Positions 9,501 to 17,158 of a stretch of DNA of 64,000 bases are shown here, in pieces. The notes under the pieces are model-generated. The model searched no databases and had not been told where the DNA came from. It saw only the letters and a program-made list of their open reading frames with translations. This DNA comes from an uncultured Eggerthella sp. (GTDB taxonomy: Bacteria > Actinomycetota > Coriobacteriia > Coriobacteriales > Eggerthellaceae): assembly GCA_900538545.1 (NCBI GenBank), contig UPYK01000007.1, forward strand, positions 26,098 through 90,097. Direction: 5' to 3'. A program made the position numbers and the translations under genes. The first letter of the stretch is position 1. Each line of letters starts with the position of its first letter.

Positions 9501-9629
9501 CTGATCGAGCACGCGCTTATTGAACGTGAGCCATGAAAGCTCGCGATTTTGCATATACGGAAGGCGCTCAAGGCGCTTCTTGTGCGATGATGAATCGTTG
9601 TCGTGAGTCTGCTGTTTTTTAGCTACCAT
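6558..9629 (-). CDS. ppk1: Polyphosphate kinase 1 with long low-complexity C-terminal extension
   Basis: Reversibly polymerises the gamma-phosphate of ATP into polyphosphate. Residues 24-730 match the full PPK1 fold: N domain with MQNRELSWLTFNKRVL, head domain, and two C domains with catalytic histidines at His474 (DYKVHSKICVI, the usual autophosphorylated one) and His631 (LLEHSRIYGF). PPK1 proteins usually run to about 700 residues; this one has 1023. The extra roughly 290 residues are rich in Ala, Pro, Glu, Ser and Thr, have no recognisable domain, and end in a basic/aromatic patch, FWKRLKFLFTGHF. A short Lys/Glu-rich insert lies around residues 190-206. It follows ppx on the same strand after 132 bases. 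The tail may be a disordered linker to a membrane- or nucleic-acid-binding end; that is inference. Confidence 0.95.
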   Translation of the reverse strand: MVAKKQQTHDNDSSSHKKRLERLPYMQNRELSWLTFNKRVLDQGEDSNVPLLERLTFVSIFSSNLQEFFMVRVGSLTDLSLIKKEIRDNKTLMTPEEQLNAIYQRCHELYPEQERIFLSIQDQLEEYGIRNLQVKDLSDEQREFLHSYLDDHVVPCLSPQIINARHPFPHFENGKLYILLRLNEELPKDLSEDEEAKAKKKAKNVGAEDVNFGLIPLPRQAKRLILLPGEGTQFILLENALKLIVDEVFSMYSTKRASVICVTRNADIDPNADIDEIDYDYREHMKRILKKRARLTPVRLETDTALSAVTKEFLLPRLNIDADQVFVTNVPLDMSYAWGLPDLVDPEIAAKLTNKPFTPAWPACIDQNRSVMQQVIEHDKLVSYPYQSMDPFINLLREAAADPAVLSIKITLYRLASQSHLAEALLAAAENGKEVTALFELRARFDESNNIEWSQRFEQAGAHVIYGFRDYKVHSKICVITRTTDNGLQRITQLGTGNYNEKTSKLYTDFSFMTTDPNIGKDAAEFFKNMSLENISTNYTTLSVAPLQIKPMILEKIDEQIRRAKEGLPNGLVFKTNSITDKDTIDKIVEASQAGVHTTLFVRGISCIVPGIKGYTENVEVVSIVGRLLEHSRIYGFGVAEDMEIYLSSADLMTRNMDKRVEIAWPILNPALKEIVLDYLDVSLSDTAKLRMLESNLEYTPLEYFAEETSDGRIESFDSQAFLIHKAEVDFEDSVVNREEGAIARAARSHINHIIEEPRSTSREDVDGNLQSSIDLEVPYPLEVNLTEGEPGVVTSKNAQAIDIETISHDEEPQEAAAPVAEQQAVPESDRAAIAEKATRITSRLQSEGTAASTVPTAASAAMAAASAAAARTQAPVAPEEVSLNLGRTPASVASSPETVLASEQPASASTTAQSTEASEQTAPSSPESTVTGTPAVAAPTEAPEAVSQQERTPQQPETSAASDVSAPEAKESDEKATVIPPAEVEILPRDSEPATVEIQLVEQFPKKPNFWKRLKFLFTGHF

Positions 9630-9761
9630 AATCGTTTCATTGCCCCTTCAAGACGGTTCATGGTAAAGACGCGTTTATTCACCATGAGGTGAACGCGCGA
9701 AACTGTCCAAAATGATTGTACCAATACTTACGAAGAGCGAACCGACATTATTAAGTAATAA

Positions 9762-10691
9762 TCAGGCAACATTTCCAAGGATACGCTCGATTAAGAAGCC
9801 TTCGCGCACGCCATGTTTGGCGATTCTGAGCCTATGTGCACCGCTGAGCGCGAACACGCGGGCAATGATCACGCATCCTGGAATGAACGTATGGATGCGA
9901 TCAGGGATGGTTTGGAGCGCCTTGATCATGAAGGCATCGGGATCGCGCGAATAGGCGGCAAGGATCTCATCAAGTTGTTCGGGGAGCAATTCGGAAGAGC
10001 GTTTTCCTTCGCGGAATACATCGCCATACACCTTTGCAGCGCTGCGGATCGCACCTCCGATACCGACCAGTTCCTTGTGTTCGAAGACCGTTTCTGGAAG
10101 ATCAGCGTAGAGCGCATCGAACGCCTCTGCGATCGCCGCCATCTCGCTCGTGCTTGGCAAGATGCCCGAGACGTATTGCGTGAACGAGGAAAGCGAACCG
10201 AGTGGGAGGCTCGTTGCGGCCTGAAGCTTTCCTTTGGAGAGCGCGGTAAGTTCGGTCGAACCACCGCCGATATCGACCAGCGTAGCTGTTTCGATGCTTC
10301 CATCAAGGCTCGCACCTGCAAGACCGAGCAGCGCCTCTTCTTCGTTCGTGAGCAGCGTGATGGGGACTCCGCAGTTCTTCTCGATCGCCTGCTTGGCGCT
10401 TTCGCTGTTCTTTGCGTTGCGAAGCACCGCAGTCGCGAAGACGCGCACTGCATCGGGGGAGAAATAGGAGGCGCGCTCGATCTGCTCACGCAAGATGCGA
10501 GAAGCCTTCTTGATGCCTTTCTCGTTCAATTTCCCATTCTTAACATAAGAGGAGATACCTGCCATCTCCTTGTAGTTGAGGAGCACCGTGATATCTTTCT
10601 TCGTAAGAAAATCGGACGGGACATCGGGCAGTGCATAGATACAGAGTCTGATCGTGTTCGAACCGAAATCGATCACTGCGTAGCGACTCAT
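9762..10691 (-). CDS. ppx: Ppx/GppA-family phosphatase (exopolyphosphatase)
   Basis: Releases phosphate from polyphosphate ends or hydrolyses pppGpp, depending on family member. The 309-residue product has the ASKHA-fold signatures of the Ppx/GppA family: phosphate-1 loop VIDFGSNTIRLCIY near the N-terminus, TEEEA-like LLTNEEEALLGL, and phosphate-2 loop LVDIGGGSTELT. It is the short single-module form without the C-terminal HD-like domain. ATG 10691 has GGAGG six bases upstream; the frame extends 30 residues further without family resemblance. It sits upstream of ppk1 on the same strand and diverges from the PPK2-type gene across 230 bases, which favours a polyphosphate role over pppGpp. Confidence 0.88.
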   Translation of the reverse strand: MSRYAVIDFGSNTIRLCIYALPDVPSDFLTKKDITVLLNYKEMAGISSYVKNGKLNEKGIKKASRILREQIERASYFSPDAVRVFATAVLRNAKNSESAKQAIEKNCGVPITLLTNEEEALLGLAGASLDGSIETATLVDIGGGSTELTALSKGKLQAATSLPLGSLSSFTQYVSGILPSTSEMAAIAEAFDALYADLPETVFEHKELVGIGGAIRSAAKVYGDVFREGKRSSELLPEQLDEILAAYSRDPDAFMIKALQTIPDRIHTFIPGCVIIARVFALSGAHRLRIAKHGVREGFLIERILGNVA

Positions 10692-10921
10692 AGAAGGCCT
10701 CCTTGTGTTCATCGATAGGGCTATAGTACGCGAGGAAGACGCTCTTTTGGGCGGTCTTTTCCTAGAATGCATGCGAATCATTCATAAGTTCACAAGGCAA
10801 GGAGCATTCAGTAAGAAAAAGTATTATCCTAGTTCAAGCGACAGAAATCAGCGCAATGCACGAGTGTTTCGCTCAAAAGTTGCACAGCGCCTATGCACAC
10901 CGGGATCAAGGGGGACTACCA

Positions 10922-12634
10922 GTGGCAATGCTCGAGTCGATCGTAACCAACCAACCAAAGCTTTCCAAAGAAGAATACAAGCCCTACCACGATGCGCTCG
11001 TCGACCGCTTGGTGGTGCTTCAGCAAGAAGCCAAGAAGGCGGGCACGGGAGTGGTCGTGCTCTTCGAAGGATGGAAAGGGGCTGGCAAAGGAAGCCGCAT
11101 CTCCGATCTTATCTACCATCTCGATGCGCGTGGCGTTTCGGTCCATGTCACCGAAGATTTCGATCCAGCCGAAGCAGAGCGTACGCGCTCGAGCGACTTC
11201 GGTGCAACGGGCTACTATCCCACGATGCAGCAGTTTTGGAAGGCGCTTGGTCCGCGAGATGCCATCACTATCTTTGACCGAGGCTGGTATTCGGCGCTCA
11301 TCGATCACGTGTTCAACGAGATGCACATCAATTCGAACAAGAAACGCAAGCGTGTGAAGAAGCGTGCGCGCCAGACGGTGGATGCTGCTGTCGAAGAGAT
11401 CAGGGCGTTCGAGCGCCAGCTGGTCGATGATGGTTATATCGTGGTGAAGTTCTTCTTCCACATCACCGAGAAAACACAGCGTGAACGTTTGCTGAAGCTC
11501 TACAACGACCCGGCCACCAGCTGGCGCGTTTCCGATCGCGACCTGCGCCAGATGCTGGACTATCCGGCAATCTACAAGCTCTATGATCAGTTGCTCGAAT
11601 CGACCGACTTCGATGAGGCGCCCTGGACCTTACTCGCAGCCGAGGATAAGCGCCGCGCTAATCTGGCAGTTGCGGAAGAGCTGGTGAATCTGCTCGAGTC
11701 GGTCACAACGAAAGAGAAGGACGCCGCTACCCTCGAAGCAGAGATGAAGGCAAAGGAGAATTCTGCGACCCAGGGTGATGAGAACGCCTATGTGGATGAG
11801 CGCAAGCGAACGCCCGAAGAGAACGAACAGCTTCTTCTCGCTGCTCAAGAGCGCGTGCGGGTGGCTGAGCTCGAAGCCCCGCAGGCTTCCGAATTCATCA
11901 TCCAGCCCAACTATCCGCGCCTTGAAGAGGTCAACCATACGCTTTCTTTGAGTCGTGAAGATTACAAGCGTGAGCTCAAGGAACAGCAGAAGATATTGAA
12001 CAAGCTCGAGCTCGAGATGTACATCCATCGTGTGCCGATGATGATCATGTACGAGGGATGGGATGCTGCAGGCAAGGGCGGAAGCATCAAGCGTGTAGCA
12101 CAGGCGCTCGATGCGCGTTCCTATACGATCTTCACCTCGCCTGCGCCTACGAAGATCGAGCTTGCCCATCCGTTCTTGTGGCGCTATTGGACGCGTCTGC
12201 CGAAAGCGGGGCATGTGGGCATCTACGACCGCAGCTGGTATGGCCGCGTCCTCGTCGAGCGTGTTGAAGGATTCGCGAGCCCCTCCCAGTGGGCGCGTGC
12301 TTATGACGAGATCAACGAGTTCGAACGCTCTATGGTCCAGTGGGGTGCGATCTTGCTCAAATTCTGGGTGGATATCTCTCCCGAAACACAGCTCGAGCGT
12401 TTCGAGGCGCGCGAGAACAATCCTGATAAGCAATGGAAGATCACCGCTGAAGACTGGCGCAATCGCGATCGTTATCCTGAATATTATGCAGCCATTCAGG
12501 ATATGTTCCGTCTTACCTCGACTCCTGAAGCACCGTGGATTATCCTTGAGAGCGATGACAAGCTCTATGCGCGCGTCAAAGCGCTCAAGACCATCAACCA
12601 GGCGCTTGAAGAGCGCTTGAAGGAATTCAAGTGA
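10922..12634 (+). CDS. Two-domain PPK2-family polyphosphate phosphotransferase (PAP type)
   Basis: Two PPK2 P-loop kinase domains in tandem, the layout of polyphosphate:AMP phosphotransferase, which makes ADP from AMP and polyphosphate. Domain 1 has a Walker A-like VLFEGWKGAGKGSR and Walker B-like TIFDRGWYSALIDH. Domain 2 has MYEGWDAAGKGGSIKRV and GIYDRSWYGRVLVERV, which is closer to the active PPK2 consensus. A charged linker (about residues 275-330) joins them. Start GTG 10922 has AAGGGGGA seven bases upstream and gives 570 residues; ATG 10928 is possible but further from the Shine-Dalgarno. The gene diverges from ppx-ppk1. From domain 1 lacking the AAGKGG core I infer that domain 2 is the main catalytic unit. 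Confidence 0.9.
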   Translation: MAMLESIVTNQPKLSKEEYKPYHDALVDRLVVLQQEAKKAGTGVVVLFEGWKGAGKGSRISDLIYHLDARGVSVHVTEDFDPAEAERTRSSDFGATGYYPTMQQFWKALGPRDAITIFDRGWYSALIDHVFNEMHINSNKKRKRVKKRARQTVDAAVEEIRAFERQLVDDGYIVVKFFFHITEKTQRERLLKLYNDPATSWRVSDRDLRQMLDYPAIYKLYDQLLESTDFDEAPWTLLAAEDKRRANLAVAEELVNLLESVTTKEKDAATLEAEMKAKENSATQGDENAYVDERKRTPEENEQLLLAAQERVRVAELEAPQASEFIIQPNYPRLEEVNHTLSLSREDYKRELKEQQKILNKLELEMYIHRVPMMIMYEGWDAAGKGGSIKRVAQALDARSYTIFTSPAPTKIELAHPFLWRYWTRLPKAGHVGIYDRSWYGRVLVERVEGFASPSQWARAYDEINEFERSMVQWGAILLKFWVDISPETQLERFEARENNPDKQWKITAEDWRNRDRYPEYYAAIQDMFRLTSTPEAPWIILESDDKLYARVKALKTINQALEERLKEFK

Positions 12635-12673
12635 TGCTTGCTTTGCTTTGAAGAAGAGAGGATCGGTTGCTCT

Positions 12674-13543
12674 ATGTCCAAACCGAAGAACGATACTGCA
12701 AACGCGCGACCTAAGCGCAAGAAGACCGCGCTCATCATCGCGATCGTGTTGCTCTTAGTCGCGCTCGTTGCTGCTGGCGTGCTCGTTTTCCGCTACTGGT
12801 CCCAGCAGAATGCCTACCAGGAGCTCGAAACCTATGTAGAGGTCGAAGAGGATCCGAACGTGGTGAAGCTTTCCGACCTGAGCGCAGATTGGGATGCGTT
12901 GCGTAAGATCAACCCCGATATCGTAGGCTGGATCTATATCCCTGATAGCAAGATCAACTATCCCGTGGTGCAGGGACCAGATAATTCGAAGTACTTGGAT
13001 ACTGCTTTCAACGGTTCCGACGGCTGGTTCTCAAGTGCGGGAACCATCTTCATCGATGTGAAGAACGCGCCAGATTTCACCGACCGCAATACCTTCTTGT
13101 ATGGGCACCACATGCGTGATGGATCGATGTTCGCAGCGCTCACCGACTGGGAGAACGACAAGGAATTCAACGAGCATCGCGATATCTACATCCTCACGCC
13201 TGAAGGAAATTACTACGCGAAGTCCTTCTCGCTCTTGAAAACCAATGGCTCTGAGCCGATCGTGGTCACGCAATTCGCTTCCGATGAGACGTACCAAGAC
13301 TACATTCAGAAGATGCTCAATCGCAGCATGGTTAACCAGGAGGGCGATGTCTTCACAGCCGATATGATCAAGCAGTCGTTCGCGCTCTGCACGTGCGAAT
13401 ACACGCGCAACGATGGACGCGATCTGCTCTTCGCTACGGTAGTCGCCACGACCGTGCCCAACGATCCCTTCGTTCCCTGTGACCCAGATGCGATAACAGG
13501 ACTTGGCAAAGATCAGTCGGTCACCTTTGGAACCGATGAGTAA
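12674..13543 (+). CDS. srtB: Class B sortase
   Basis: Membrane-anchored transpeptidase that links secreted proteins to peptidoglycan. The 289-residue product starts with a basic stretch and one transmembrane helix (about 19-39). The extracellular domain has the sortase triad: His145 in LYGHHM, Cys241 in ALCTCEYT, and a probable catalytic Arg249 in DGRDLLFA. The WIYIPDSKINYPVVQ block and the long helix between the His and Cys motifs are typical of class B. No neighbouring gene encodes a sorting signal or pilin, so the substrate must be elsewhere. ATG 12674 was preferred because GAGAGGA lies 11 bases upstream; the frame opens 12 codons earlier. It lies 39 bases after the PPK2-type gene. Confidence 0.9.
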   Translation: MSKPKNDTANARPKRKKTALIIAIVLLLVALVAAGVLVFRYWSQQNAYQELETYVEVEEDPNVVKLSDLSADWDALRKINPDIVGWIYIPDSKINYPVVQGPDNSKYLDTAFNGSDGWFSSAGTIFIDVKNAPDFTDRNTFLYGHHMRDGSMFAALTDWENDKEFNEHRDIYILTPEGNYYAKSFSLLKTNGSEPIVVTQFASDETYQDYIQKMLNRSMVNQEGDVFTADMIKQSFALCTCEYTRNDGRDLLFATVVATTVPNDPFVPCDPDAITGLGKDQSVTFGTDE

Positions 13544-13600
13544 TGCTCTACAATGAAGAGCGTATGTTTTGATCAACGCTCGCTAAGGACAAGGACGGAT

Positions 13601-14767
13601 ATGACTGACCGTATTCAAGTTGCGATCACCGATGGTGAAACGAAATGGCCAAGCTGGACGAAGCAGGGTGGGGGAACCACCTATGCCGATGCCGGAGTCG
13701 ATACCGCTGAAGGCGCACGTGCGGTCGATGCGATCAAAGATGCTGTTCACCGTACGTATCGCAATGAAGTAGTGGGCGATATCGGTGGCTTTGGCGGCCT
13801 CTTCTCCATTGCCGCAGCCAAGCAGATGGCCGATCCGCTGCTTGTTTCGGGTACCGATGGCGTAGGCACGAAGATCCAGCTGGCAAAGCTTGCGAACAAG
13901 CACAATACGGTCGGCATCGATCTGGTTGCCATGTGTGTGAACGATATCCTCGCTACGGGTGCTGAACCGCTCTTCTTCCTTGACTACATCGCAGTAGGGA
14001 AGCTCAAGAGCGAAGCGGTCTCCGAGATCGTTTCCGGCATCGCGGATGGCTGCGAGATGGCGGGCTGTGCGCTCATCGGTGGCGAGATGGCCGAGCATCC
14101 TGGTGTCATGGATCCTAACGAGTATGACCTTTCGGGCTTTACCGTGGGCATCGTCGATCGACCTGCCATGATCGGGCCTGCGCGCGTTCAAGATGGCGAT
14201 GTCTTGATCGGACTTGCTTCTTCTGGGCTTCATTCGAATGGCTATTCGCTCGCGCGCAAGGTGTGTACGGAGGGCAAGACGCTCTACGAACTCACCATCG
14301 CACGTGACGAGCTTGAAGGTGACAGCGTGCTCGATGCACTGCTCGAACCAACGCGCATCTACGTGAAATCCATCCGTTCGGTGCTCTTGCAGTGCCCTGG
14401 TGCTATCCATTCGCTCGCACATATCACTGGCGGTGGCATCACGGAGAATCTTAACCGCGCACTTCCTTCTACGCTCGATGCAGAGATCCAGGTGGGCAGT
14501 TGGAATATGGTCCCGATCCTGCCTTGGGTTTGCCGCGCGGCACACCTGAATGAAACTGAAGCGCTCAAGACCTTCAACATGGGCCTCGGCATGATCCTTG
14601 CGGTCGCTCCTCAGAAAGCAGAGGAGGTAGCACAGTTGCTGGCTGATGCAGGCGAAGAAGTCTACATCGTTGGTCAGGTCGTACCTGGCGTAGGCAAAGT
14701 GGTCTATCTCGATGAAGAAGAGCTGTTCGCTGCGTATTCCGAAGACGAAGAGGTCGAAGAAGACTAG
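13601..14767 (+). CDS. purM: Phosphoribosylformylglycinamidine cyclo-ligase (AIR synthetase)
   Basis: ATP-dependent closure of FGAM to aminoimidazole ribotide, step five of purine synthesis. The 388-residue product has the PurM signatures YADAGVDTAEGARAVD at the N-terminus, GTDGVGTKIQLA for ATP and substrate contacts, and GGEMAEHPGVM, followed by the C-terminal domain with HITGGGITENLNRALP. ATG 13601 is preceded by AAGGACGG; a 16-residue upstream extension in the same frame has no family support. The C-terminus is unusually acidic (EDEEVEED). It leads purM-purN-purH, with gaps of 48 and 32 bases. Confidence 0.95.
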   Translation: MTDRIQVAITDGETKWPSWTKQGGGTTYADAGVDTAEGARAVDAIKDAVHRTYRNEVVGDIGGFGGLFSIAAAKQMADPLLVSGTDGVGTKIQLAKLANKHNTVGIDLVAMCVNDILATGAEPLFFLDYIAVGKLKSEAVSEIVSGIADGCEMAGCALIGGEMAEHPGVMDPNEYDLSGFTVGIVDRPAMIGPARVQDGDVLIGLASSGLHSNGYSLARKVCTEGKTLYELTIARDELEGDSVLDALLEPTRIYVKSIRSVLLQCPGAIHSLAHITGGGITENLNRALPSTLDAEIQVGSWNMVPILPWVCRAAHLNETEALKTFNMGLGMILAVAPQKAEEVAQLLADAGEEVYIVGQVVPGVGKVVYLDEEELFAAYSEDEEVEED

Positions 14768-14815
14768 CGCATCTAGTGGCTTCTTTGAACGTTTTCATTC
14801 TATAAAGGAGAACCC

Positions 14816-15457
14816 ATGAGTGAAGATCTGCAACCCGCTAGAACCGAGCCGCTCAAGATAGGCGTTCTCATCAGCGGAAGCGGCACCAACCTCCAGGCGC
14901 TCATCGATGCGATCGATGCAGGAACGCTCAATGCCCAGATTGTGATTGTCATCTCTTCCAAGCCTGAGGCAAAAGGGCTTCTGCGTGCGCAGAAAGCAGG
15001 CATCCAGACGCTTTCGCTCAACCCTGGCGTGTACGAGAATGCGCGCGTTGCCAATACGCTCATCGCTGAAGAGCTCCAGCGTGCCGGTGCAGAGTACGTG
15101 GTCATGGCTGGTTACATGCGCAAGGTGACCGAAGAGATCCTGCACGCATTTCCTGATCGTGTCGTCAATCTTCACCCAGCACTGTTGCCCTCGTTCGTGG
15201 GCGCTCATGCGATCCGTGATGCGTTCGAATCCGGCGTAAAGGTCACGGGCGTTACCGTTCATTTCGCCAACGAAGAGTACGATCGCGGTCCGATCATCGC
15301 GCAGCGTGCGGTGAACATCGAAGAGGAAGACACGCTCGAAACCCTTGAAGAGCGCATCCATGAAGTAGAGCATGTGATACTTCCTGAAGTCGTTCAGCTC
15401 ATTTCAGAAGGACGTGTTGAGGTGCGTCCGAATCGTACGGTTCATATTGCAAGATAG
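14816..15457 (+). CDS. purN: Phosphoribosylglycinamide formyltransferase
   Basis: Transfers the formyl group of 10-formyltetrahydrofolate to glycinamide ribotide. The 213-residue product has the N-terminal phosphate loop KIGVLISGSGTNLQALIDA and the catalytic segment VVNLHPALLPSFVGAHA with the active-site His; the Asp of the GVTVHFANEEYDRGPII block is also present. AAGGAG seven bases before ATG 14816 is a strong ribosome site. It has an extra hydrophilic N-terminal segment of about 12 residues. Confidence 0.95.
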   Translation: MSEDLQPARTEPLKIGVLISGSGTNLQALIDAIDAGTLNAQIVIVISSKPEAKGLLRAQKAGIQTLSLNPGVYENARVANTLIAEELQRAGAEYVVMAGYMRKVTEEILHAFPDRVVNLHPALLPSFVGAHAIRDAFESGVKVTGVTVHFANEEYDRGPIIAQRAVNIEEEDTLETLEERIHEVEHVILPEVVQLISEGRVEVRPNRTVHIAR

Positions 15458-15489
15458 CCAGCGTTCCCAAAGATCCTAAGGAGTTATTC

Positions 15490-17058
15490 ATGGCAGATCC
15501 AATCATCAAACGCGCATTGCTCTCGGTCACCGACAAGACCGGCATCACCGAATTCGCTTCGGCTCTCGTGAAGGAATTCGGTGTTGAGATCATCTCGACT
15601 GGCGGTACGGCACGCGTGCTCGAAGAAGCGGGCATCCCCGTCACGTCGATCGATGCAGTCACGGAGTTCCCCGAGATGATGGATGGGCGCGTGAAGACGC
15701 TGCATCCGCGCGTACACGGTGGCTTGCTCGCCCGTCGCGATCTTGAGAGCCACATGAACGAGGCGAAAGAGCATGGCATCGAGATGATCGACATGGTCGT
15801 GGTGAACCTCTATGAATTCCAGAAGACGGTCGCAAGTGGTGCCGATTTCGCTGAGTGCATCGAGAACATCGATATCGGAGGTCCTTCGATGCTGCGCAGC
15901 GCGGCGAAGAATTTCGCTTCGGTCGCGGTGGTTACCGATCCTGCGCTCTATGATGCAGTGCTCGAGGAGATGCGTGCTCACGATGGCGCGACCACCTATG
16001 AAACGCGCCTCAAATTCGCGTTCGATGTGTTCAATACCACTGCGCAATACGATGGCGCTATCGCTGCTTGGCTCACGCAAGAGATCAACCCGGCAGTCGT
16101 ATTCCCTGAGATGAGATCGCTGAACCTCTCGAAAGCGCAAGATCTGCGCTATGGCGAGAACCCGCACCAGAGCGCAGCATTCTTCCGTGTGGTCGATTAC
16201 CCGAATGCAGCAACGAGCTTGGCGTATGCGCAGCAGCTGCAGGGCAAAGAGCTCTCTTATAACAACTACCTCGATCTTGATGCAGCATGGACGGCGGTTC
16301 GTGAATACGACGAGCCTGCTTGCGTGATCGTCAAGCACCTCACGCCATGCGGTGTTGCGGTCGATACCGATGTGGTCTCTGCCTATGTGCGCGCCCATGA
16401 GGCAGATCCTGTGTCGGCGTATGGCGGCGTTATCGCGTTCAATCGTCCGATCAACGCTGAAGTGGTCGTCAAGATCTTCGACAACAAGCAGTTCGTCGAA
16501 GCCATCATCGCTCCTGAGTTCTCGCTCGATGCAGTCGATATGTATACCGCCAAGCCTAATACGCGTTTGTTGCAGACTGGTGGTGTGAACCCCGCGGGTC
16601 AAACCGTTGAATATCGTTCGGTCGAGGGTGGCTTGCTCTGCCAAGAATCAGACGCGGTTGCAGAAGAGGCCGATACTTTCACGGTGGCCACGAAGCGCGT
16701 TCCCACCGAAGAGGAGATGAAGGATCTCATCTTCGCTTGGAAAGCAGTGAAGTCGGTCAAGTCGAACGCGATCCTCATCGCTAAGGACGAAGTGAACGTT
16801 GGCGTAGGTGGCGGTCAGCCGAACCGCGTGAATTCAGCGCGCATCGCTGTCGAACAGGCAGGTGATAAAGCGAAGGGCGCCGTTGCAGCATCCGATGCCT
16901 TCTTCCCGTTCCGCGACGGGCTCGACACCCTTGCTGAAGCAGGCGTTACTGCCATCATCCAGCCAGGTGGCTCGATCCGCGACGAAGAAGTGATCGAAGC
17001 AGCCAACGAGCACGGCATTGCCATGGTGTTCACGGGCCATCGCCACTTCCGCCACTAA
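15490..17058 (+). CDS. purH: Bifunctional AICAR formyltransferase / IMP cyclohydrolase
   Basis: Carries out the last two steps of IMP synthesis. The 522-residue product is standard length. The N-terminal MGS-like cyclohydrolase domain (about 1-200) has LSVTDKTGI and the DGRVKTLHPRVHGGLL signature. The C-terminal transformylase domain has DLRYGENPHQSAAFF, VIVKHLTPCGVA and the final VFTGHRHFRH. The transformylase motif reads KHLTPCG where KHANPCG is more usual; the catalytic Lys-His pair is intact. AAGGAG lies before the ATG. A long hairpin about 60 bases after the stop could end the operon. Confidence 0.96.
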   Translation: MADPIIKRALLSVTDKTGITEFASALVKEFGVEIISTGGTARVLEEAGIPVTSIDAVTEFPEMMDGRVKTLHPRVHGGLLARRDLESHMNEAKEHGIEMIDMVVVNLYEFQKTVASGADFAECIENIDIGGPSMLRSAAKNFASVAVVTDPALYDAVLEEMRAHDGATTYETRLKFAFDVFNTTAQYDGAIAAWLTQEINPAVVFPEMRSLNLSKAQDLRYGENPHQSAAFFRVVDYPNAATSLAYAQQLQGKELSYNNYLDLDAAWTAVREYDEPACVIVKHLTPCGVAVDTDVVSAYVRAHEADPVSAYGGVIAFNRPINAEVVVKIFDNKQFVEAIIAPEFSLDAVDMYTAKPNTRLLQTGGVNPAGQTVEYRSVEGGLLCQESDAVAEEADTFTVATKRVPTEEEMKDLIFAWKAVKSVKSNAILIAKDEVNVGVGGGQPNRVNSARIAVEQAGDKAKGAVAASDAFFPFRDGLDTLAEAGVTAIIQPGGSIRDEEVIEAANEHGIAMVFTGHRHFRH

Positions 17059-17117
17059 GGAGCGCAAGCAGCTAAGGACGGCTGAGGGCCTGCTTGATTC
17101 AATATCCAGCAATATTC

Positions 17118-17158
17118 AAGGTCTCTCATCACTCGTTTTCAGAGTGGTGGGAGACCTT
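17118..17158. terminator. Possible bidirectional terminator hairpin between purH and the J-domain gene
   Basis: A 17-bp stem, AAGGTCTC plus TCATCACTC pairing with GAGTGGTGG plus GAGACCTT (three G-T pairs on the plus strand), with a 7-base loop. No clean T-run follows on either strand, which lowers confidence. The minus-strand gene's last codons (stop at 17129-17131) lie inside the stem. Confidence 0.5.

Noticed and set aside
15484..16644. 386-residue open frame antisense to purH
   Set aside because: purH is complete and conserved; the antisense product is rich in Arg, Asp, Glu and His without any motif.
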